A stretch of 64,000 bases of DNA from Patiria miniata (taxonomy: Eukaryota; Echinodermata; Asteroidea; Valvatida; Asterinidae): positions 18,046,898-18,110,897 of the forward strand of contig NW_024037076.1 of NCBI RefSeq assembly GCF_015706575.1, read 5' to 3'. The position numbers and the translations under genes were made by a program. Below, in pieces: positions 30,800-46,100 of this stretch. Positions within the stretch are counted from its first letter, which is position 1. Each line of letters opens with the position of its first letter. A model generated the notes under the pieces. That model was given only the letters and a program-made list of their open reading frames with translations, made no database searches and was not told where the DNA came from.

Positions 30800-31299
30800 N
30801 NNNNNNNNNNNNNNNNNNNNNNNNNNNNNNNNNNNNNNNNNNNNNNNNNNNNNNNNNNNNNNNNNNNNNNNNNNNNNNNNNNNNNNNNNNNNNNNNNNNN
30901 NNNNNNNNNNNNNNNNNNNNNNNNNNNNNNNNNNNNNNNNNNNNNNNNNNNNNNNNNNNNNNNNNNNNNNNNNNNNNNNNNNNNNNNNNNNNNNNNNNNN
31001 NNNNNNNNNNNNNNNNNNNNNNNNNNNNNNNNNNNNNNNNNNNNNNNNNNNNNNNNNNNNNNNNNNNNNNNNNNNNNNNNNNNNNNNNNNNNNNNNNNNN
31101 NNNNNNNNNNNNNNNNNNNNNNNNNNNNNNNNNNNNNNNNNNNNNNNNNNNNNNNNNNNNNNNNNNNNNNNNNNNNNNNNNNNNNNNNNNNNNNNNNNNN
31201 NNNNNNNNNNNNNNNNNNNNNNNNNNNNNNNNNNNNNNNNNNNNNNNNNNNNNNNNNNNNNNNNNNNNNNNNNNNNNNNNNNNNNNNNNNNNNNNNNNN
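30800..31299. other. Assembly gap (500 N)
   Basis: Exactly 500 unknown bases, the usual placeholder for a gap of unknown size. It separates the foldback-interrupted intron from the satellite array, so their true distance and even their adjacency are not proven. Confidence 1.
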
Positions 31300-34200
31300 A
31301 CCATGAGAGCATGTCGGCTGGCGCTGACCAGCCCTTGCTATGGACTTACTGCACAAAACGAAACTGGGGCATCATGTACCTATGTCTGGGGCTCACTCCA
31401 AAAGTTTCGTCTGAAGCCTTGCCGATTGTCAGCTTGTTGGCCTATTCATCCGCCATCCAACAAGTTATAGTTTGTCAAAATCCATCCATGTTAAGGTACC
31501 TTTAGACCGCGACACATGAGAGCCATGTCGGCTGGCGCTGACAGCCCTTGCTATGGGACTTACTGCACAAAAACGAAACTGGGGCATCATGTACCTATGT
31601 CTGGGGCTCACTCCAAAAGTTTCAAGTCTGAAGCCTTGCCGATTTGTCAGCTTGTTGGCCTATTCATCCGCCATCCAACAAGTTATAGTTTGTCAAAATC
31701 CATCCATGTTAAGGTACCTTTAGACCGCGACACATGAGAGCCATGTCGGCTGGCGCTGACAGCCCTTGCTATGGGACTTACTGCACAAAAACGAAACTGG
31801 GGGCATCATGTACCTATGTCTGGGGCTCACTCCAAAAGTTTCAAGTCTGAAGCCTTGCCGATTTGTCAGCTTGTTGGCCTATTCATCCGCCATCCAACAT
31901 TATAGTTTGTCAAAATCCATCCATGTTAAGGTACCTTTAGACCGCGACACATGAGAGCCATGTCGGCTGGCGCTGACAGCCCTTGCTATGGGACTTACTG
32001 CACAAAAACGAAACTGGGGCATCATGTACCTATGTCTGGGGCTCACTCCAAAAGTTTCAAGTCTGAAGCCTTGCCGATTTGTCAGCTTGTTGGCCTATTC
32101 ATCCGCCATCCAACAAGTTATAGTTTGTCAAAATCCATCCATGTTAAGGTACCTTTAGACCGCGACACATGAGAGCCATGTCGGCTGGCGCTGACAGCCC
32201 TTGCTATGGGACTTACTGCACAAAAACGAAACTGGGGGCATCATGTACCTATGTCTGGGCTCACTCCAAAAGTTTCAAGTCTGAAGCCTTGCCGATTTGT
32301 CAGCTTGTTGGCCTATTCATCCGCCATCCAACAAGTTATAGTTTGTCAAAATCCATCCATGTTAAGGTACCTTTAGACCGCGACACATGAGAGCCATGTC
32401 GGCTGGCGCTGACAGCCCTTGCTATGGGACTTACTGCACAAAAACGAAACTGGGGGCATCATGTACCTATGTCTGGGGCTCACTCCAAAAGTTTCAAGTC
32501 TGAAGCCTTGCCGATTTGTCAGCTTGTTGGCCTATTCATCCGCCATCCAACAAGTATAGTTTGTCAAAATCCATCCATGTTAAGGTACCTTTAGACCGCG
32601 ACACATGAGAGCCATGTCGGCTGGCGCTGACAGCCCTTGCTATGGGACTTACTGCACAAAAACGAAACTGGGGGCATCATGTACCTATGTCTGGGGCTCA
32701 CTCCAAAAGTTTCAAGTCTGAAGCCTTGCCGATTTGTCAGCTTGTTGGCCTATTCATCCGCCATCCAACAAGTTATAGTTTGTCAAAATCCATCCATGTT
32801 AAGGTACCTTTAGACCGCGACACATGAGAGCCATGTCGGCTGGCGCTGACAGCCCTTGCTATGGGACTTACTGCAAAAAACGAAACTGGGGGCATCATGT
32901 ACCTATGTCTGGGCTCACTCCAAAAGTTTCAAGTCTGAAGCCTTGCCGATTTGTCAGCTTGTTGGCCTATTCATCCGCCATCCAACAAGTTATAGTTTGT
33001 CAAAATCCATCCATGTTAAGGTACCTTTAGACCGCGACACATGAGAGCCATGTCGGCTGGCGCTGACAGCCCTTGCTATGGGACTTACTACTGCACAAAA
33101 ACGAAACTGGGGGCATCATGTACCTATGTCTGGGGCTCACTCCAAAAGTTTCAAGTCTGAAGCCTTGCCGATTTGTCAGCTTGTTGGCCTATTCATCCGC
33201 CATCCAACAAGTTATAGTTTGTCAAAATCCATCCATGTTAAGGTACCTTTAGACCGCGACACATGAGAGCCATGTCGGCTGGCGCTGACAGCCCTTGCTA
33301 TGGGACTTACTGCACAAAAACGAAACTGGGGGCATCATGTACCTATGTCTGGGGCTCACTCCAAAAGTTTCAAGTCTGAAGCCTTGCCGATTTGTCAGCT
33401 TGTTGGCCTATTCATCCGCCATCCAACAAGTTATAGTTTGTCAAAATCCATCCATGTTAAGGTACCTTTAGACCGCGACACATGAGAGCCATGTCGGCTG
33501 GCGCTGACAGCCCTTGCTATGGGACTTACTGCACAAAACGAAACTGGGGGCATCATGTACCTATGTCTGGGGCTCACTCCAAAAGTTTCAAGTCTGAAGC
33601 CTTGCCGATTTGTCAGCTTGTTGCCTATTCATCCGCCATCCAACAAGTTATAGTTTGTCAAAATCCATCCATGTTAAGGTACCTTTAGACCGCGACACAT
33701 GAGAGCCATGTCGGCTGGCGCTGACAGCCCTTGCTATGGGACTTACTGCACAAAAACGAAACTGGGGGCATCATGTACCTATGTCTGGGGCTCACTCCAA
33801 AAGTTTCAAGTCTGAAGCCTTGCCGATTTGTCAGCTTGTTGGCCTATTCATCCGCCATCCAACAAGTTATAGTTTGTCAAAATCCATCCATATGTTAAGG
33901 TACCTTTAGACCGCGACACATGAGAGGCATGTCGGCTGGCGCTGACAGCCCTTGCTATGGGACTTACTGCACAAAAACGAAACTGGGGGCATCATGTACC
34001 TATGTCTGGGGCTCACTCCAAAAGTTTCAAGTCTGAAGCCTTGCCGATTTGTCAGCTTGTTGGCCTATTCATCCGCCCACAACAAGTTATAGTTTGTCAA
34101 AATCCATCCATGTTAAGGTACCTTTAGACCGCGACACATGAGAGCCATGTCGGCTGGCGCTGACAGCCCTTGCTATGGGACTTACTGCACAAAAACGAAA

Positions 34201-36104
34201 CTGGGGGCATCATGTACCTATGTCTGGGGCTCACTCCAAAAGTTTCAAGTCTGAAGCCTTGCCGATTTGTCAGCTTGTTGGCCTATTCATCCGCCATCCA
34301 ACAAGTTATAGTTTGTCAAAATCCATCCATGTTAAGGTACCTTTAGACCGCGACACATGAGAGCCATGTCGGCTGGCGCTGACAGCCCTTGCTATGGGAC
34401 TTACTGCACAAAAACGAAACTGGGGCATCATGTACCTATGTCTGGGCTCACTCCAAAAGTTTCAAGTCTGAAGCCTTGCCGATTTGTCAGCTTGTTGGCC
34501 TATTCATCCGCCATCCAACAAGTTATAGTTTGTCAAAATCCATCCATGTTAAGGTACCTTTAGACCGCGACACATGAGAGCCATGTCGGCTGGCGCTGAC
34601 AGCCCTTGCTATGGGACTTACTGCACAAAAACGAAACTGGGGGCATCATGTACCTATGTCTGGGGCTCACTCCAAAAGTTTCAAGTCTGAAGCCTTGCCG
34701 ATTTGTCAGCTTGTTGGCCTATTCATCCGCCATCCAACAAGTTATAGTTTGTCAAAATCCATCCATGTTAAGGTACCTTTAGACCGCGACACATGAGAGC
34801 CATGTCGGCTGGCGCTGACAGCCCTTGCTATGGGACTTACTGCACAAAAACGAAACTGGGGGCATCATGTACCTATGTCTGGGGCTCACTCCAAAGTTTC
34901 AAGTCTGAAGCCTTGCCGATTTGTCAGCTTGTTGGCCTATTCATCCGCCATCCAACAAGTATAGTTTGTCAAAATCCATCCATGTTAAGGTACCTTTAGA
35001 CCGCGACACATGAGAGCCATGTCGGCTGGCGCTGACAGCCCTTGCTATGGGACTTACTGCACAAAAACGAAACTGGGGGCATCATGTACCTATGTCTGGG
35101 CTCACTCCAAAAGTTTCAAGTCTGAAGCCTTGCCGATTTGTCAGCTTGTTGGCCTATTCATCCGCCATCCAACAAGTTATAGTTTGTCAAAATCCATCCA
35201 TGTTAAGGTACCTTTAGACCGCGACACATGAGAGCCATGTCGGCTGGCGCTGACAGCCCTTGCTATGGGACTTACTGCACAAAAACGAAACTGGGGGCAT
35301 CATGTACCTATGTCTGGGCTCACTCCAAAAGTTTCAAGTCTGAAGCCTTGCCGATTTGTCAGCTTGTTGGCCTATTCATCCGCCATCCAACAACAAGTTA
35401 TAGTTTGTCAAAATCCATCCATGTTAAGGTACCTTTAGACCGCGACACATGAGAGCCATGTCGGCTGGCGCTGACAGCCCTTGCTATGGGACTTACTGCA
35501 CAAAAACGAAACTGGGGGCATCATGTACCTATGTCTGGGGCTCACTCCAAAAGTTTCAAGTCTGAAGCCTTGCCGATTTGTCAGCTTGTTGGCCTATTCA
35601 TCCGCCATCCAACAAGTTATAGTTTGTCAAAATCCATCCATGTTAAGGTACCTTTAGACCGCGACACATGAGAGCCATGTCGGCTGGCGCTGACAGCCCT
35701 TGCTATGGGACTTACTGCACAAAAACGAAACTGGGGGCATCATGTACCTATGTCTGGGGCTCACTCCAAAAGTTTCAAGTCTGAAGCCTTGCCGATTTGT
35801 CAGCTTGTTGGCCTATTCATCCGCCATCCAACAAGTTATAGTTTGTCAAAATCCATCCATGTTAAGGTACCTTTAGACCGCGACACATGAGAGCCATGTC
35901 GGCTGGCGCTGACAGCCCTTGCTATGGGACTTACTGCACAAAAACGAAACTGGGGGCATCATGTACCTATGTCTGGGGCTCACTCCAAAAGTTTCAAGTC
36001 TGAAGCCTTGCCGATTTGTCAGCTTGTTGGCCTATTCATCCGCCATCCAACAAGTTATAGTTTGTCAAAATCCATCCATGTTAAGGTACCTTTAGACCGC
36101 GACA

Positions 36105-36125
36105 CATGAGGCCTGGCGGCGCTGA
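36105..36125 (+). repeat. Array unit with short deletion
   Basis: The junction reads CATGAGGCCTGGCGGCGCTG where other units have CATGAGAGCCATGTCGGCTGG. It is a small deletion with altered bases at the unit boundary. Confidence 0.8.
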
Positions 36126-39100
36126 CAGCCCTTGCTATGGGACTTACTGCACAAAAACGAAACTGGGGGCATCATGTACCTATGTCTGGGGCTCACTCCA
36201 AAAGTTTCAAGTCTGAAGCCTTGCCGATTTGTCAGCTTGTTGGCCTATTCATCCGCCATCCAACAAGTTATAGTTTGTCAAAATCCATCCATGTTAAGGT
36301 ACCTTTAGACCGCGACACATGAGAGCCATGTCGGCTGGCGCTGACAGCCCTTGCTATGGGACTTACTGCACAAAAACGAAACTGGGGGCATCATGTACCT
36401 ATGTCTGGGGCTCACTCCAAAAGTTTCAAGTCTGAAGCCTTGCCGATTTGTCAGCTTGTTGGCCTATTCATCCGCCATCCAACAAGTTATAGTTTGTCAA
36501 AATCCATCCATGTTAAGGTAGTACCTTTAGACCGCGACACATGAGAGCCATGTCGGCTGGCGCTGACAGCCCTTGCTATGGGACTTACTGCACAAAAACG
36601 AAACTGGGGGCATCATGTACCTATGTCTGGGGCTCACTCCAAAAGTTTCAAGTCTGAAGCCTTGCCGATTTGTCAGCTTGTTGGCCTATTCATCCGCCAT
36701 CCAAGTTATAGTTTGTCAAAATCCATCCATGTTAAGGTACCTTTAGACCGCGACACATGAGAGCCATGTCGGCTGGCGCTGACAGCCCTTGCTATGGGAC
36801 TTACTGCACAAAAACGAAACTGGGGGCATCATGTACCTATGTCTGGGGCTCACTCCAAAAGTTTCAAGTCTGAAGCCTTGCCGATTTGTCAGCTTGTTGG
36901 CCTATTCATCCGCCATCCAACAAGTTATAGTTTGTCAAAATCCATCCATGTTAAGGTACCTTTAGACCGCGACACATGAGAGCCATGTCGGCTGGCGCTG
37001 ACAGCCCTTGCTATGGGACTTACTGCACAAAAACGAAACTGGGGGCATCATGTACCTATGTCTGGGGCTCACTCCAAAAGTTTCAAGTCTGAAGCCTTGC
37101 CGATTTGTCAGCTTGTTGGCCTATTCATCCGCCATCCAACAAGTTATAGTTTGTCAAAATCCATCCATGTTAAGGTACCTTTAGACCGCGACACATGAGA
37201 GCCATGTCGGCTGGCGCTGACAGCCCTTGCTATGGGACTTACTGCACAAAAACGAAACTGGGGGCATCATGTACCTATGTCTGGGGCTCACTCCAAAAGT
37301 TTCAAGTCTGAAGCCTTGCCGATTTGTCAGCTTGTTGGCCTATTCATCCGCCATCCAACAAGTTATAGTTTGTCAAAATCCATCCATGTTAAGGTACCTT
37401 TAGACCGCGACACATGAGAGCCATGTCGGCTGGCGCTGACAGCCCTTGCTATGGGACTTACTGCACAAAAAAACGAAACTGGGGCATCATGTACCTATGT
37501 CTGGGGCTCACTCCAAAAGTTTCAAGTCTGAAGCCTTGCCGATTTGTCAGCTTGTTGGCCTATTCATCCGCCATCCAACAAGTTATAGTTTGTCAAAATC
37601 CATCCATGTTAAGGTACCTTTAGACCGCGACACATGAGAGCCATGTCGGCTGGCGCTGACAGCCCTTGCTATGGGACTTACTGCACAAAACGAAACTGGG
37701 GGCATCATGTACCTATGTCTGGGGCTCACTCCAAAAGTTTCAAGTCTGAAGCCTTGCCGATTTGTCAGCTTGTTGGCCTATTCATCCGCCATCCAACAAG
37801 TTATAGTTTGTCAAAATCCATCCATGTTAAGGTACCTTTAGACCGCGACACATGAGAGCCATGTCGGCTGGCGCTGACAGCCCTTGCTATGGGACTTACT
37901 GCACAAAAACGAAACTGGGGGCATCATGTACCTATGTCTGGGCTCACTCCAAAAGTTTCAAGTCTGAAGCCTTGCCGATTTGTCAGCTTGTTGGCCTATT
38001 CATCCGCCATCCAACAAGTTATAGTTTGTCAAAATCCATCCATGTTAGGTAGTACCTTTAGACCGCGACACATGAGAGCCATGTCGGCTGGCGCTGACAG
38101 CCCTTGCTATGGGACTTACTGCACAAAAACGAAACTGGGGGGCATCATGTACCTATGTCTGGGGCTCACTCCAAAAGTTTCAAGTCTGAAGCCTTGCCGA
38201 TTTGTCAGCTTGTTGGCCTATTCATCCGCCATCCAACAAGTTATAGTTTGTCAAAATCCATCCATGTTAAGGTACCTTTAGACCGCGCACACATGAGAGC
38301 CATGTCGGCTGGCGCTGACAGCCCTTGCTATGGGACTTACTGCACAAAAACGAAACTGGGGGCATCATGTACCTATGTCTGGGGCTCACTCCAAAAGTTT
38401 CAAGTCTGAAGCCTTGCCGATTTGTCAGCTTGTTGGCCTATTCATCCGCCATCCAACAAGTTATAGTTTGTCAAAATCATCCATCCATGTTAAGGTACCT
38501 TTAGACCGCGACACATGAGAGCCATGTCGGCTGGCGCTGACAGCCCTTGCTATGGGACTTACTGCACAAAAACGAAACTGGGGGCATCATGTACCTATGT
38601 CTGGGGCTCACTCCAAAAGTTTCAAGTCTGAAGCCTTGCCGATTTGTCAGCTTGTTGGCCTATTCATCCGCCATCCAACAAGTTATAGTTTGTCAAAATC
38701 CATCCATGTTAAGGTACCTTTAGACCGCGACACATGAGAGCCATGTCGGCTGGCGCTGACAGCCCTTGCTATGGGACTTACTGCACAAAAACGAAACTGG
38801 GGGCATCATGTACCTATGTCTGGGGCTCACTCCAAAAGTTTCAAGTCTGAAGCCTTGCCGATTTGTCAGCTTGTTGGCCTATTCATCCGCCATCCAACAA
38901 GTTATAGTTTGTCAAAATCCATCCATGTTAAGGTACCTTTAGACCGCGACACATGAGAGCCATGTCGGCTGGCGCTGACAGCCCTTGCTATGGGACTTAC
39001 TGCACAAAAACGAAACTGGGGGCATCATGTACCTATGTCTGGGGCTCACTCCAAAAGTTTCAAGTCTGAAGCCTTGCCGATTTGTCAGCTTGTTGGCCTA

Positions 39101-42100
39101 TTCATCCGCCATCCAACAAGTTATAGTTTGTCAAAATCCATCCATGTTAAGGTACCTTTAGACCGCGACACATGAGAGCCATGTCGGCTGGCGCTGACAG
39201 CCCTTGCTATGGGACTTACTGCACAAAAACGAAACTGGGGGCATCATGTACCTATGTCTGGGGCTCACTCCAAAAGTTTCAAGTCTGAAGCCTTGCCGAT
39301 TTGTCAGCTTGTTGGCCTATTCATCCGCCATCCAACAAGTTATAGTTTGTCAAAATCCATCCATGTTAAGGTACCTTTAGACCGCGACACATGAGAGCCA
39401 TGTCGGCTGGCGCTGACAGCCCTTGCTATGGGACTTACTGCACAAAAACGAAACTGGGGGCATCATGTACCTATGTCTGGGGCTCACTCCAAAAGTTTCA
39501 AGTCTGAAGCCTTGCCGATTTGTCAGCTTGTTGGCCTATTCATCCGCCATCCAACAAGTTATAGTTTGTCAAAATCCATCCATGTTAAGGTACCTTTAGA
39601 CCGCGACACATGAGAGCCATGTCGGCTGGCGCTGACAGCCCTTGCTATGGGACTTACTGCACAAAAACGAAACTGGGGGCATCATGTACCTATGTCTGGG
39701 GCTCACTCCAAAAGTTTCAAGTCTGAAGCCTTGCCGATTTGTCAGCTTGTTGGCCTATTCATCCGCCATCCAACAAGTTATAGTTTGTCAAAATCCATCC
39801 ATGTTAAGGTACCTTTAGACCGCGACACATGAGAGCCATGTCGGCTGGCGCTGACAGCCCTTGCTATGGGACTTACTGCACAAAAACGAAACTGGGGGCA
39901 TCATGTACCTATGTCTGGGGCTCACTCCAAAAGTTTCAAGTCTGAAGCCTTGCCGATTTGTCAGCTTGTTGGCCTATTCATCCGCCATCCAACAAGTTAT
40001 AGTTTGTCAAAATCCATCCATGTTAAGGTACGTACCTTTAGACCGCGACACATGAGAGCCATGTCGGCTGGCGCTGACAGCCCTTGCTATGGGACTTACT
40101 GCACAAAAACGAAACTGGGGGCATCATGTACCTATGTCTGGGGCTCACTCCAAAAGTTTCAAGTCTGAAGCCTTGCCGATTTGTCAGCTTGTTGGCCTAT
40201 TCATCCGCCATCCAACAAGTTATAGTTTGTCAAAATCCATCCATGTTAAGGTACCTTTAGACCGCGACACATGAGAGCCATGTCGGCTGGCGCTGACAGC
40301 CCTTGCTATGGGACTTACTGCACAAAAACGAAACTGGGGGCATCATGTACCTATGTCTGGGGCTCACTCCAAAAGTTTCAAGTCTGAAGCCTTGCCGATT
40401 TGTCAGCTTGTTGGCCTATTCATCCGCCATCCAACAAGTTATAGTTTGTCAAAATCCATCCATGTTAAGGTACCTTTAGACCGCGACACATGAGAGCCAT
40501 GTCGGCTGGCGCTGACAGCCCTTGCTATGGGACTTACTGCACAAAAACGAAACTGGGGGCATCATGTACCTATGTCTGGGGCTCACTCCAAAAGTTTCAA
40601 GTCTGAAGCCTTGCCGATTTGTCAGCTTGTTGGCCTATTCATCCGCCATCCAACAAGTTATAGTTTGTCAAAATCCATCCATGTTAAGGTACCTTTAGAC
40701 CGCGACACATGAGAGCCATGTCGGCTGGCGCTGACAGCCCTTGCTATGGGACTTACTGCACAAAAACGAAACTGGGGGCATCATGTACCTATGTCTGGGG
40801 CTCACTCCAAAAGTTTCAAGTCTGAAGCCTTGCCGATTTGTCAGCTTGTTGGCCTATTCATCCGCCATCCAACAAGTTATAGTTTGTCAAAATCCATCCA
40901 TGTTAAGGTACCTTTAGACCGCGACACATGAGAGCCATGTCGGCTGGCGCTGACAGCCCTTGCTATGGGACTTACTGCACAAAACGAAACTGGGGGCATC
41001 ATGTACCTATGTCTGGGGCTCACTCCAAAAGTTTCAAGTCTGAAGCCTTGCCGATTTGTCAGCTTGTTGGCCTATTCATCCGCCATCCAACAAGTTATAG
41101 TTTGTCAAAATCCATCCATGTTAAGGTACCTTTAGACCGCGACACACATGAGAGCCATGTCGGCTGGCGCTGACAGCCCTTGCTATGGGACTTACTGCAC
41201 AAAAACGAAACTGGGGGCATCATGTACCTATGTCTGGGGCTCACTCCAAAAGTTTCAAGTCTGAAGCCTTGCCGATTTGTCAGCTTGTTGGCCTATTCAT
41301 CCGCCATCCAACAAGTTATAGTTTGTCAAAATCCATCCATGTTAAGGTACCTTTAGACCGCGACACATGAGAGCCATGTCGGCTGGCGCTGACAGCCCTT
41401 GCTATGGGACTTACTGCACAAAAACGAAACTGGGGGCATCATGTACCTATGTCTGGGGCTCACTCCAAAAGTTTCAAGTCTGAAGCCTTGCCGATTTGTC
41501 AGCTTGTTGGCCTATTCATCCGCCATCCAACAAGTTATAGTTTGTCAAAATCCATCCATGTTAAGGTACCTTTAGACCGCGACACATGAGAGCCATGTCG
41601 GCTGGCGCTGACAGCCCTTGCTATGGGACTTACTGCACAAAACGAAACTGGGGCATCATGTACCTATGTCTGGGGCTCACTCCAAAAGTTTCAAGTCTGA
41701 AGCCTTGCCGATTTGTCAGCTTGTTGGCCTATTCATCCGCCATCCAACAAGTTATAGTTTGTCAAAATCCATCCATGTTAAGGTACCTTTAGACCGCGAC
41801 ACATGAGAGCCATGTCGGCTGGCGCTGACAGCCCTTGCTATGGGACTTACTGCACAAAAACGAAACTGGGGCATCATGTACCTATGTCTGGGGCTCACTC
41901 CAAAAGTTTCAAGTCTGAAGCCTTGCCGATTTGTCAGCTTGTTGGCCTATTCATCCGCCATCCAACAAGTTATAGTTTGTCAAAATCCATCCATGTTAAG
42001 GTACCTTTAGACCGCGACACATGAGAGCCATGTCGGCTGGCGCTGACAGCCCTTGCTATGGGACTTACTGCACAAAAACGAAACTGGGGGCATCATGTAC

Positions 42101-43104
42101 CTATGTCTGGGGCTCACTCCAAAAGTTTCAAGTCTGAAGCCTTGCCGATTTGTCAGCTTGTTGGCCTATTCATCCGCCATCCAACAAGTTATAGTTTGTC
42201 AAAATCCATCCATGTTAAGGTACCTTTAGACCGCGACACATGAGAGCCATGTCGGCTGGCGCTGACAGCCCTTGCTATGGGACTTACTGCACAAAAACGA
42301 AACTGGGGGCATCATGTACCTATGTCTGGGGCTCACTCCAAAAGTTTCAAGTCTGAAGCCTTGCCGATTTGTCAGCTTGTTGGCCTATTCATCCGCCATC
42401 CAACAAGTTATAGTTTGTCAAAATCCATCCATGTTAAGGTACCTTTAGACCGCGACACATGAGAGCCATGTCGGCTGGCGCTGACAGCCCTTGCTATGGG
42501 ACTTACTGCACAAAAACGAAACTGGGGGCATCATGTACCTATGTCTGGGGCTCACTCCAAAAGTTTCAAGTCTGAAGCCTTGCCGATTTGTCAGCTTGTT
42601 GGCCTATTCATCCGCCATCCAACAAGTTATAGTTTGTCAAAATCCATCATGTTTAAGGTACCTTTAGACCGCGACACATGAGAGCCATGTCGGCTGGCGC
42701 TGACAGCCCTTGCTATGGGACTTACTGCACAAAAACGAAACTGGGGCATCATGTACCTATGTCTGGGGCTCACTCCAAAAGTTTCAAGTCTGAAGCCTTG
42801 CCGATTTGTCAGCTTGTTGGCCTATTCATCCGCCATCCAACAAGTTATAGTTTGTCAAAATCCATCCATGTTAAGGTACCTTTAGACCGCGACACATGAG
42901 AGCCATGTCGGCTGGCGCTGACAGCCCTTGCTATGGGACTTACTGCACAAAAACGAAACTGGGGGCATCATGTACCTATGTCTGGGGCTCACTCCAAAAG
43001 TTTCAAGTCTGAAGCCTTGCCGATTTGTCAGCTTGTTGGCCTATTCATCCGCCATCCAACAAGTTATAGTTTGTCAAAATCCATCCATGTTAAGGTACCT
43101 TTAG

Positions 43105-43125
43105 ACCGGGCGGCTGGCGCTGACA
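43105..43125 (+). repeat. Array unit lacking 17 bp
   Basis: AGACCGGGCGGCTGGCG replaces the usual stretch from AGACCGCGACACATGAG to CGGCTGGCG. Similar local losses occur at about 47028-47046 and 51238-51250, all in the same part of the unit. Confidence 0.8.
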
Positions 43126-46100
43126 GCCCTTGCTATGGGACTTACTGCACAAAAACGAAACTGGGGGCATCATGTACCTATGTCTGGGGCTCACTCCAAA
43201 AGTTTCAAGTCTGAAGCCTTGCCGATTTGTCAGCTTGTTGGCCTATTCATCCGCCATCCAACAAGTTATAGTTTGTCAAAATCCATCCATGTTAAGGTAC
43301 CTTTAGACCGCGACACATGAGAGCCATGTCGGCTGGCGCTGACAGCCCTTGCTATGGGACTTACTGCACAAAAACGAAACTGGGGGCATCATGTACCTAT
43401 GTCTGGGCTCACTCCAAAAGTTTCAAGTCTGAAGCCTTGCCGATTTGTCAGCTTGTTGGCCTATTCATCCGCCATCCAACAAGTTATAGTTTGTCAAAAT
43501 CCATCCATGTTAAGGTACCTTTAGACCGCGACACATGAGAGCCATGTCGGCTGGCGCTGACAGCCCTTGCTATGGGACTTACTGCACAAAAACGAAACTG
43601 GGGGCATCATGTACCTATGTCTGGGGCTCACTCCAAAAGTTTCAAGTCTGAAGCCTTGCCGATTTGTCAGCTTGTTGGCCTATTCATCCGCCATCCAACA
43701 AGTTATAGTTTGTCAAAATCCATCCATGTTAAGGTACCTTTAGACCGCGACACATGAGAGCCATGTCGGCTGGCGCTGACAGCCCTTGCTATGGGACTTA
43801 CTGCACAAAAAACGAAACTGGGGGCATCATGTACCTATGTCTGGGGCTCACTCCAAAAGTTTCAAGTCTGAAGCCTTGCCGATTTGTCAGCTTGTTGGCC
43901 TATTCATCCGCCATCCAACAAGTTATAGTTTGTCAAAATCCATCCATGTTAAGGTACCTTTAGACCGCGACACATGAGAGCCATGTCGGCTGGCGCTGAC
44001 AGCCCTTGCTATGGGACTTACTGCACAAAAACGAAACTGGGGGCATCATGTACCTATGTTGGGGCTCACTCCAAAAGTTTCAAGTCTGAAGCCTTGCCGA
44101 TTTGTCAGCTTGTTGGCCTATTCATCCGCCATCCAACAAGTTATAGTTTGTCAAAATCCATCCATGTTAAGGTACCTTTAGACCGCGACATGAGAGCCAT
44201 GTCGGCTGGCGCTGACAGCCCTTGCTATGGGACTTACTGCACAAAAACGAAACTGGGGGCATCATGTACCTATGTCTGGGGTCACTCCAAAAGTTTCAAG
44301 TCTGAAGCCTTGCCGATTTGTCAGCTTGTTGGCCTATTCATCCGCCATCCAACAAGTTATAGTTTGTCAAAATCCATCCATGTTAAGGTACCTTTAGACC
44401 GCGACACATGAGAGCCATGTCGGCTGGCGCTGACAGCCCTTGCTATGGGACTTACTGCACAAAAACGAAACTGGGGGCATCATGTACCTATGTCTGGGGC
44501 TCACTCCAAAGTTTCAAGTCTGAAGCCTTGCCGATTTGTCAGCTTGTTGGCCTATTCATCCGCCATCCAACAAGTTATAGTTTGTCAAAATCCATCCATG
44601 TTAAGGTACCTTTAGACCGCGACACATGAGAGCCATGTCGGCTGGCGCTGACAGCCCTTGCTATGGGACTTACTGCACAAAAACGAAACTGGGGGCATCA
44701 TGTACCTATGTCTGGGCTCACTCCAAAAGTTTCAAGTCTGAAGCCTTGCCGATTTGTCAGCTTGTTGGCCTATTCATCCGCCATCCAACAAGTTATAGTT
44801 TGTCAAAATCCATCCATGTTAAGGTACCTTTAGACCGCGACACATGAGAGCCATGTCGGCTGGCGCTGACAGCCCTTGCTATGGGACTTACTGCACAAAA
44901 ACGAAACTGGGGGCATCATGTACCTATGTCTGGGGCTCACTCCAAAAGTTTCAAGTCTGAAGCCTTGCCGATTTGTCAGCTTGTTGGCCTATTCATCCGC
45001 CATCCAACAAGTTATAGTTTGTCAAAATCCATCCATGTTAAGGTACCTTTAGACCGCGACACATGAGAGCCATGTCGGCTGGCGCTGACAGCCCTTGCTA
45101 TGGGACTTACTGCACAAAAACGAAACTGGGGCATCATGTACCTATGTCTGGGGCTCACTCCAAAAGTTTCAAGTCTGAAGCCTTGCCGATTTGTCAGCTT
45201 GTTGGCCTATTCATCCGCCATCCAACAAGTTATAGTTTGTCAAAATCCATCCATGTTAAGGTACCTTTAGACCGCGACACACATGAGAGCCATGTCGGCT
45301 GGCGCTGACAGCCCTTGCTATGGGACTTACTGCACAAAAACGAAACTGGGGGCATCATGTACCTATGTCTGGGGCTCACTCCAAAAGTTTCAAGTCTGAA
45401 GCCTTGCCGATTTGTCAGCTTGTTGGCCTATTCATCCGCCATCCAACAAGTTATAGTTTGTCAAAATCCATCCATGTTAAGGTACCTTTAGACCGCGACA
45501 CATGAGAGCCATGTCGGCTGGCGCTGACAGCCCTTGCTATGGGACTTACTGCACAAAAACGAAACTGGGGGCATCATGTACCTATGTCTGGGGCTCACTC
45601 CAAAAGTTTCAAGTCTGAAGCCTTGCCGATTTGTCAGCTTGTTGGCCTATTCATCCGCCATCCAACAAGTTAGTTTTTGTCAAAATCCATCCATGTTAAG
45701 GTACCTTTAGACCGCGACACATGAGAGCCATGTCGGCTGGCGCTGACAGCCCTTGCTATGGGACTTACTGCACAAAAACGAAACTGGGGGCATCATGTAC
45801 CTATGTCTGGGGCTCACTCCAAAAGTTTCAAGTCTGAAGCCTTGCCGATTTGTCAGCTTTTGGCCTATTCATCCGCCATCCAACAAGTTATAGTTTGTCA
45901 AAATCCATCCATGTTAAGGTACCTTTAGACCGCGACACATGAGAGCCATGTCGGCTGGCGCTGACAGCCCTTGCTATGGGACTTACTGCACAAAAACGAA
46001 ACTGGGGGCATCATGTACCTATGTCTGGGGCTCACTCCAAAAGTTTCAAGTCTGAAGCCTTGCCGATTTGTCAGCTTGTTGGCCTATTCATCCGCCATCC

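Noticed and set aside
30665..31356. Long open frames of 178-219 codons across the gap
   Set aside because: They consist almost entirely of unknown residues from the 500 N and are meaningless.
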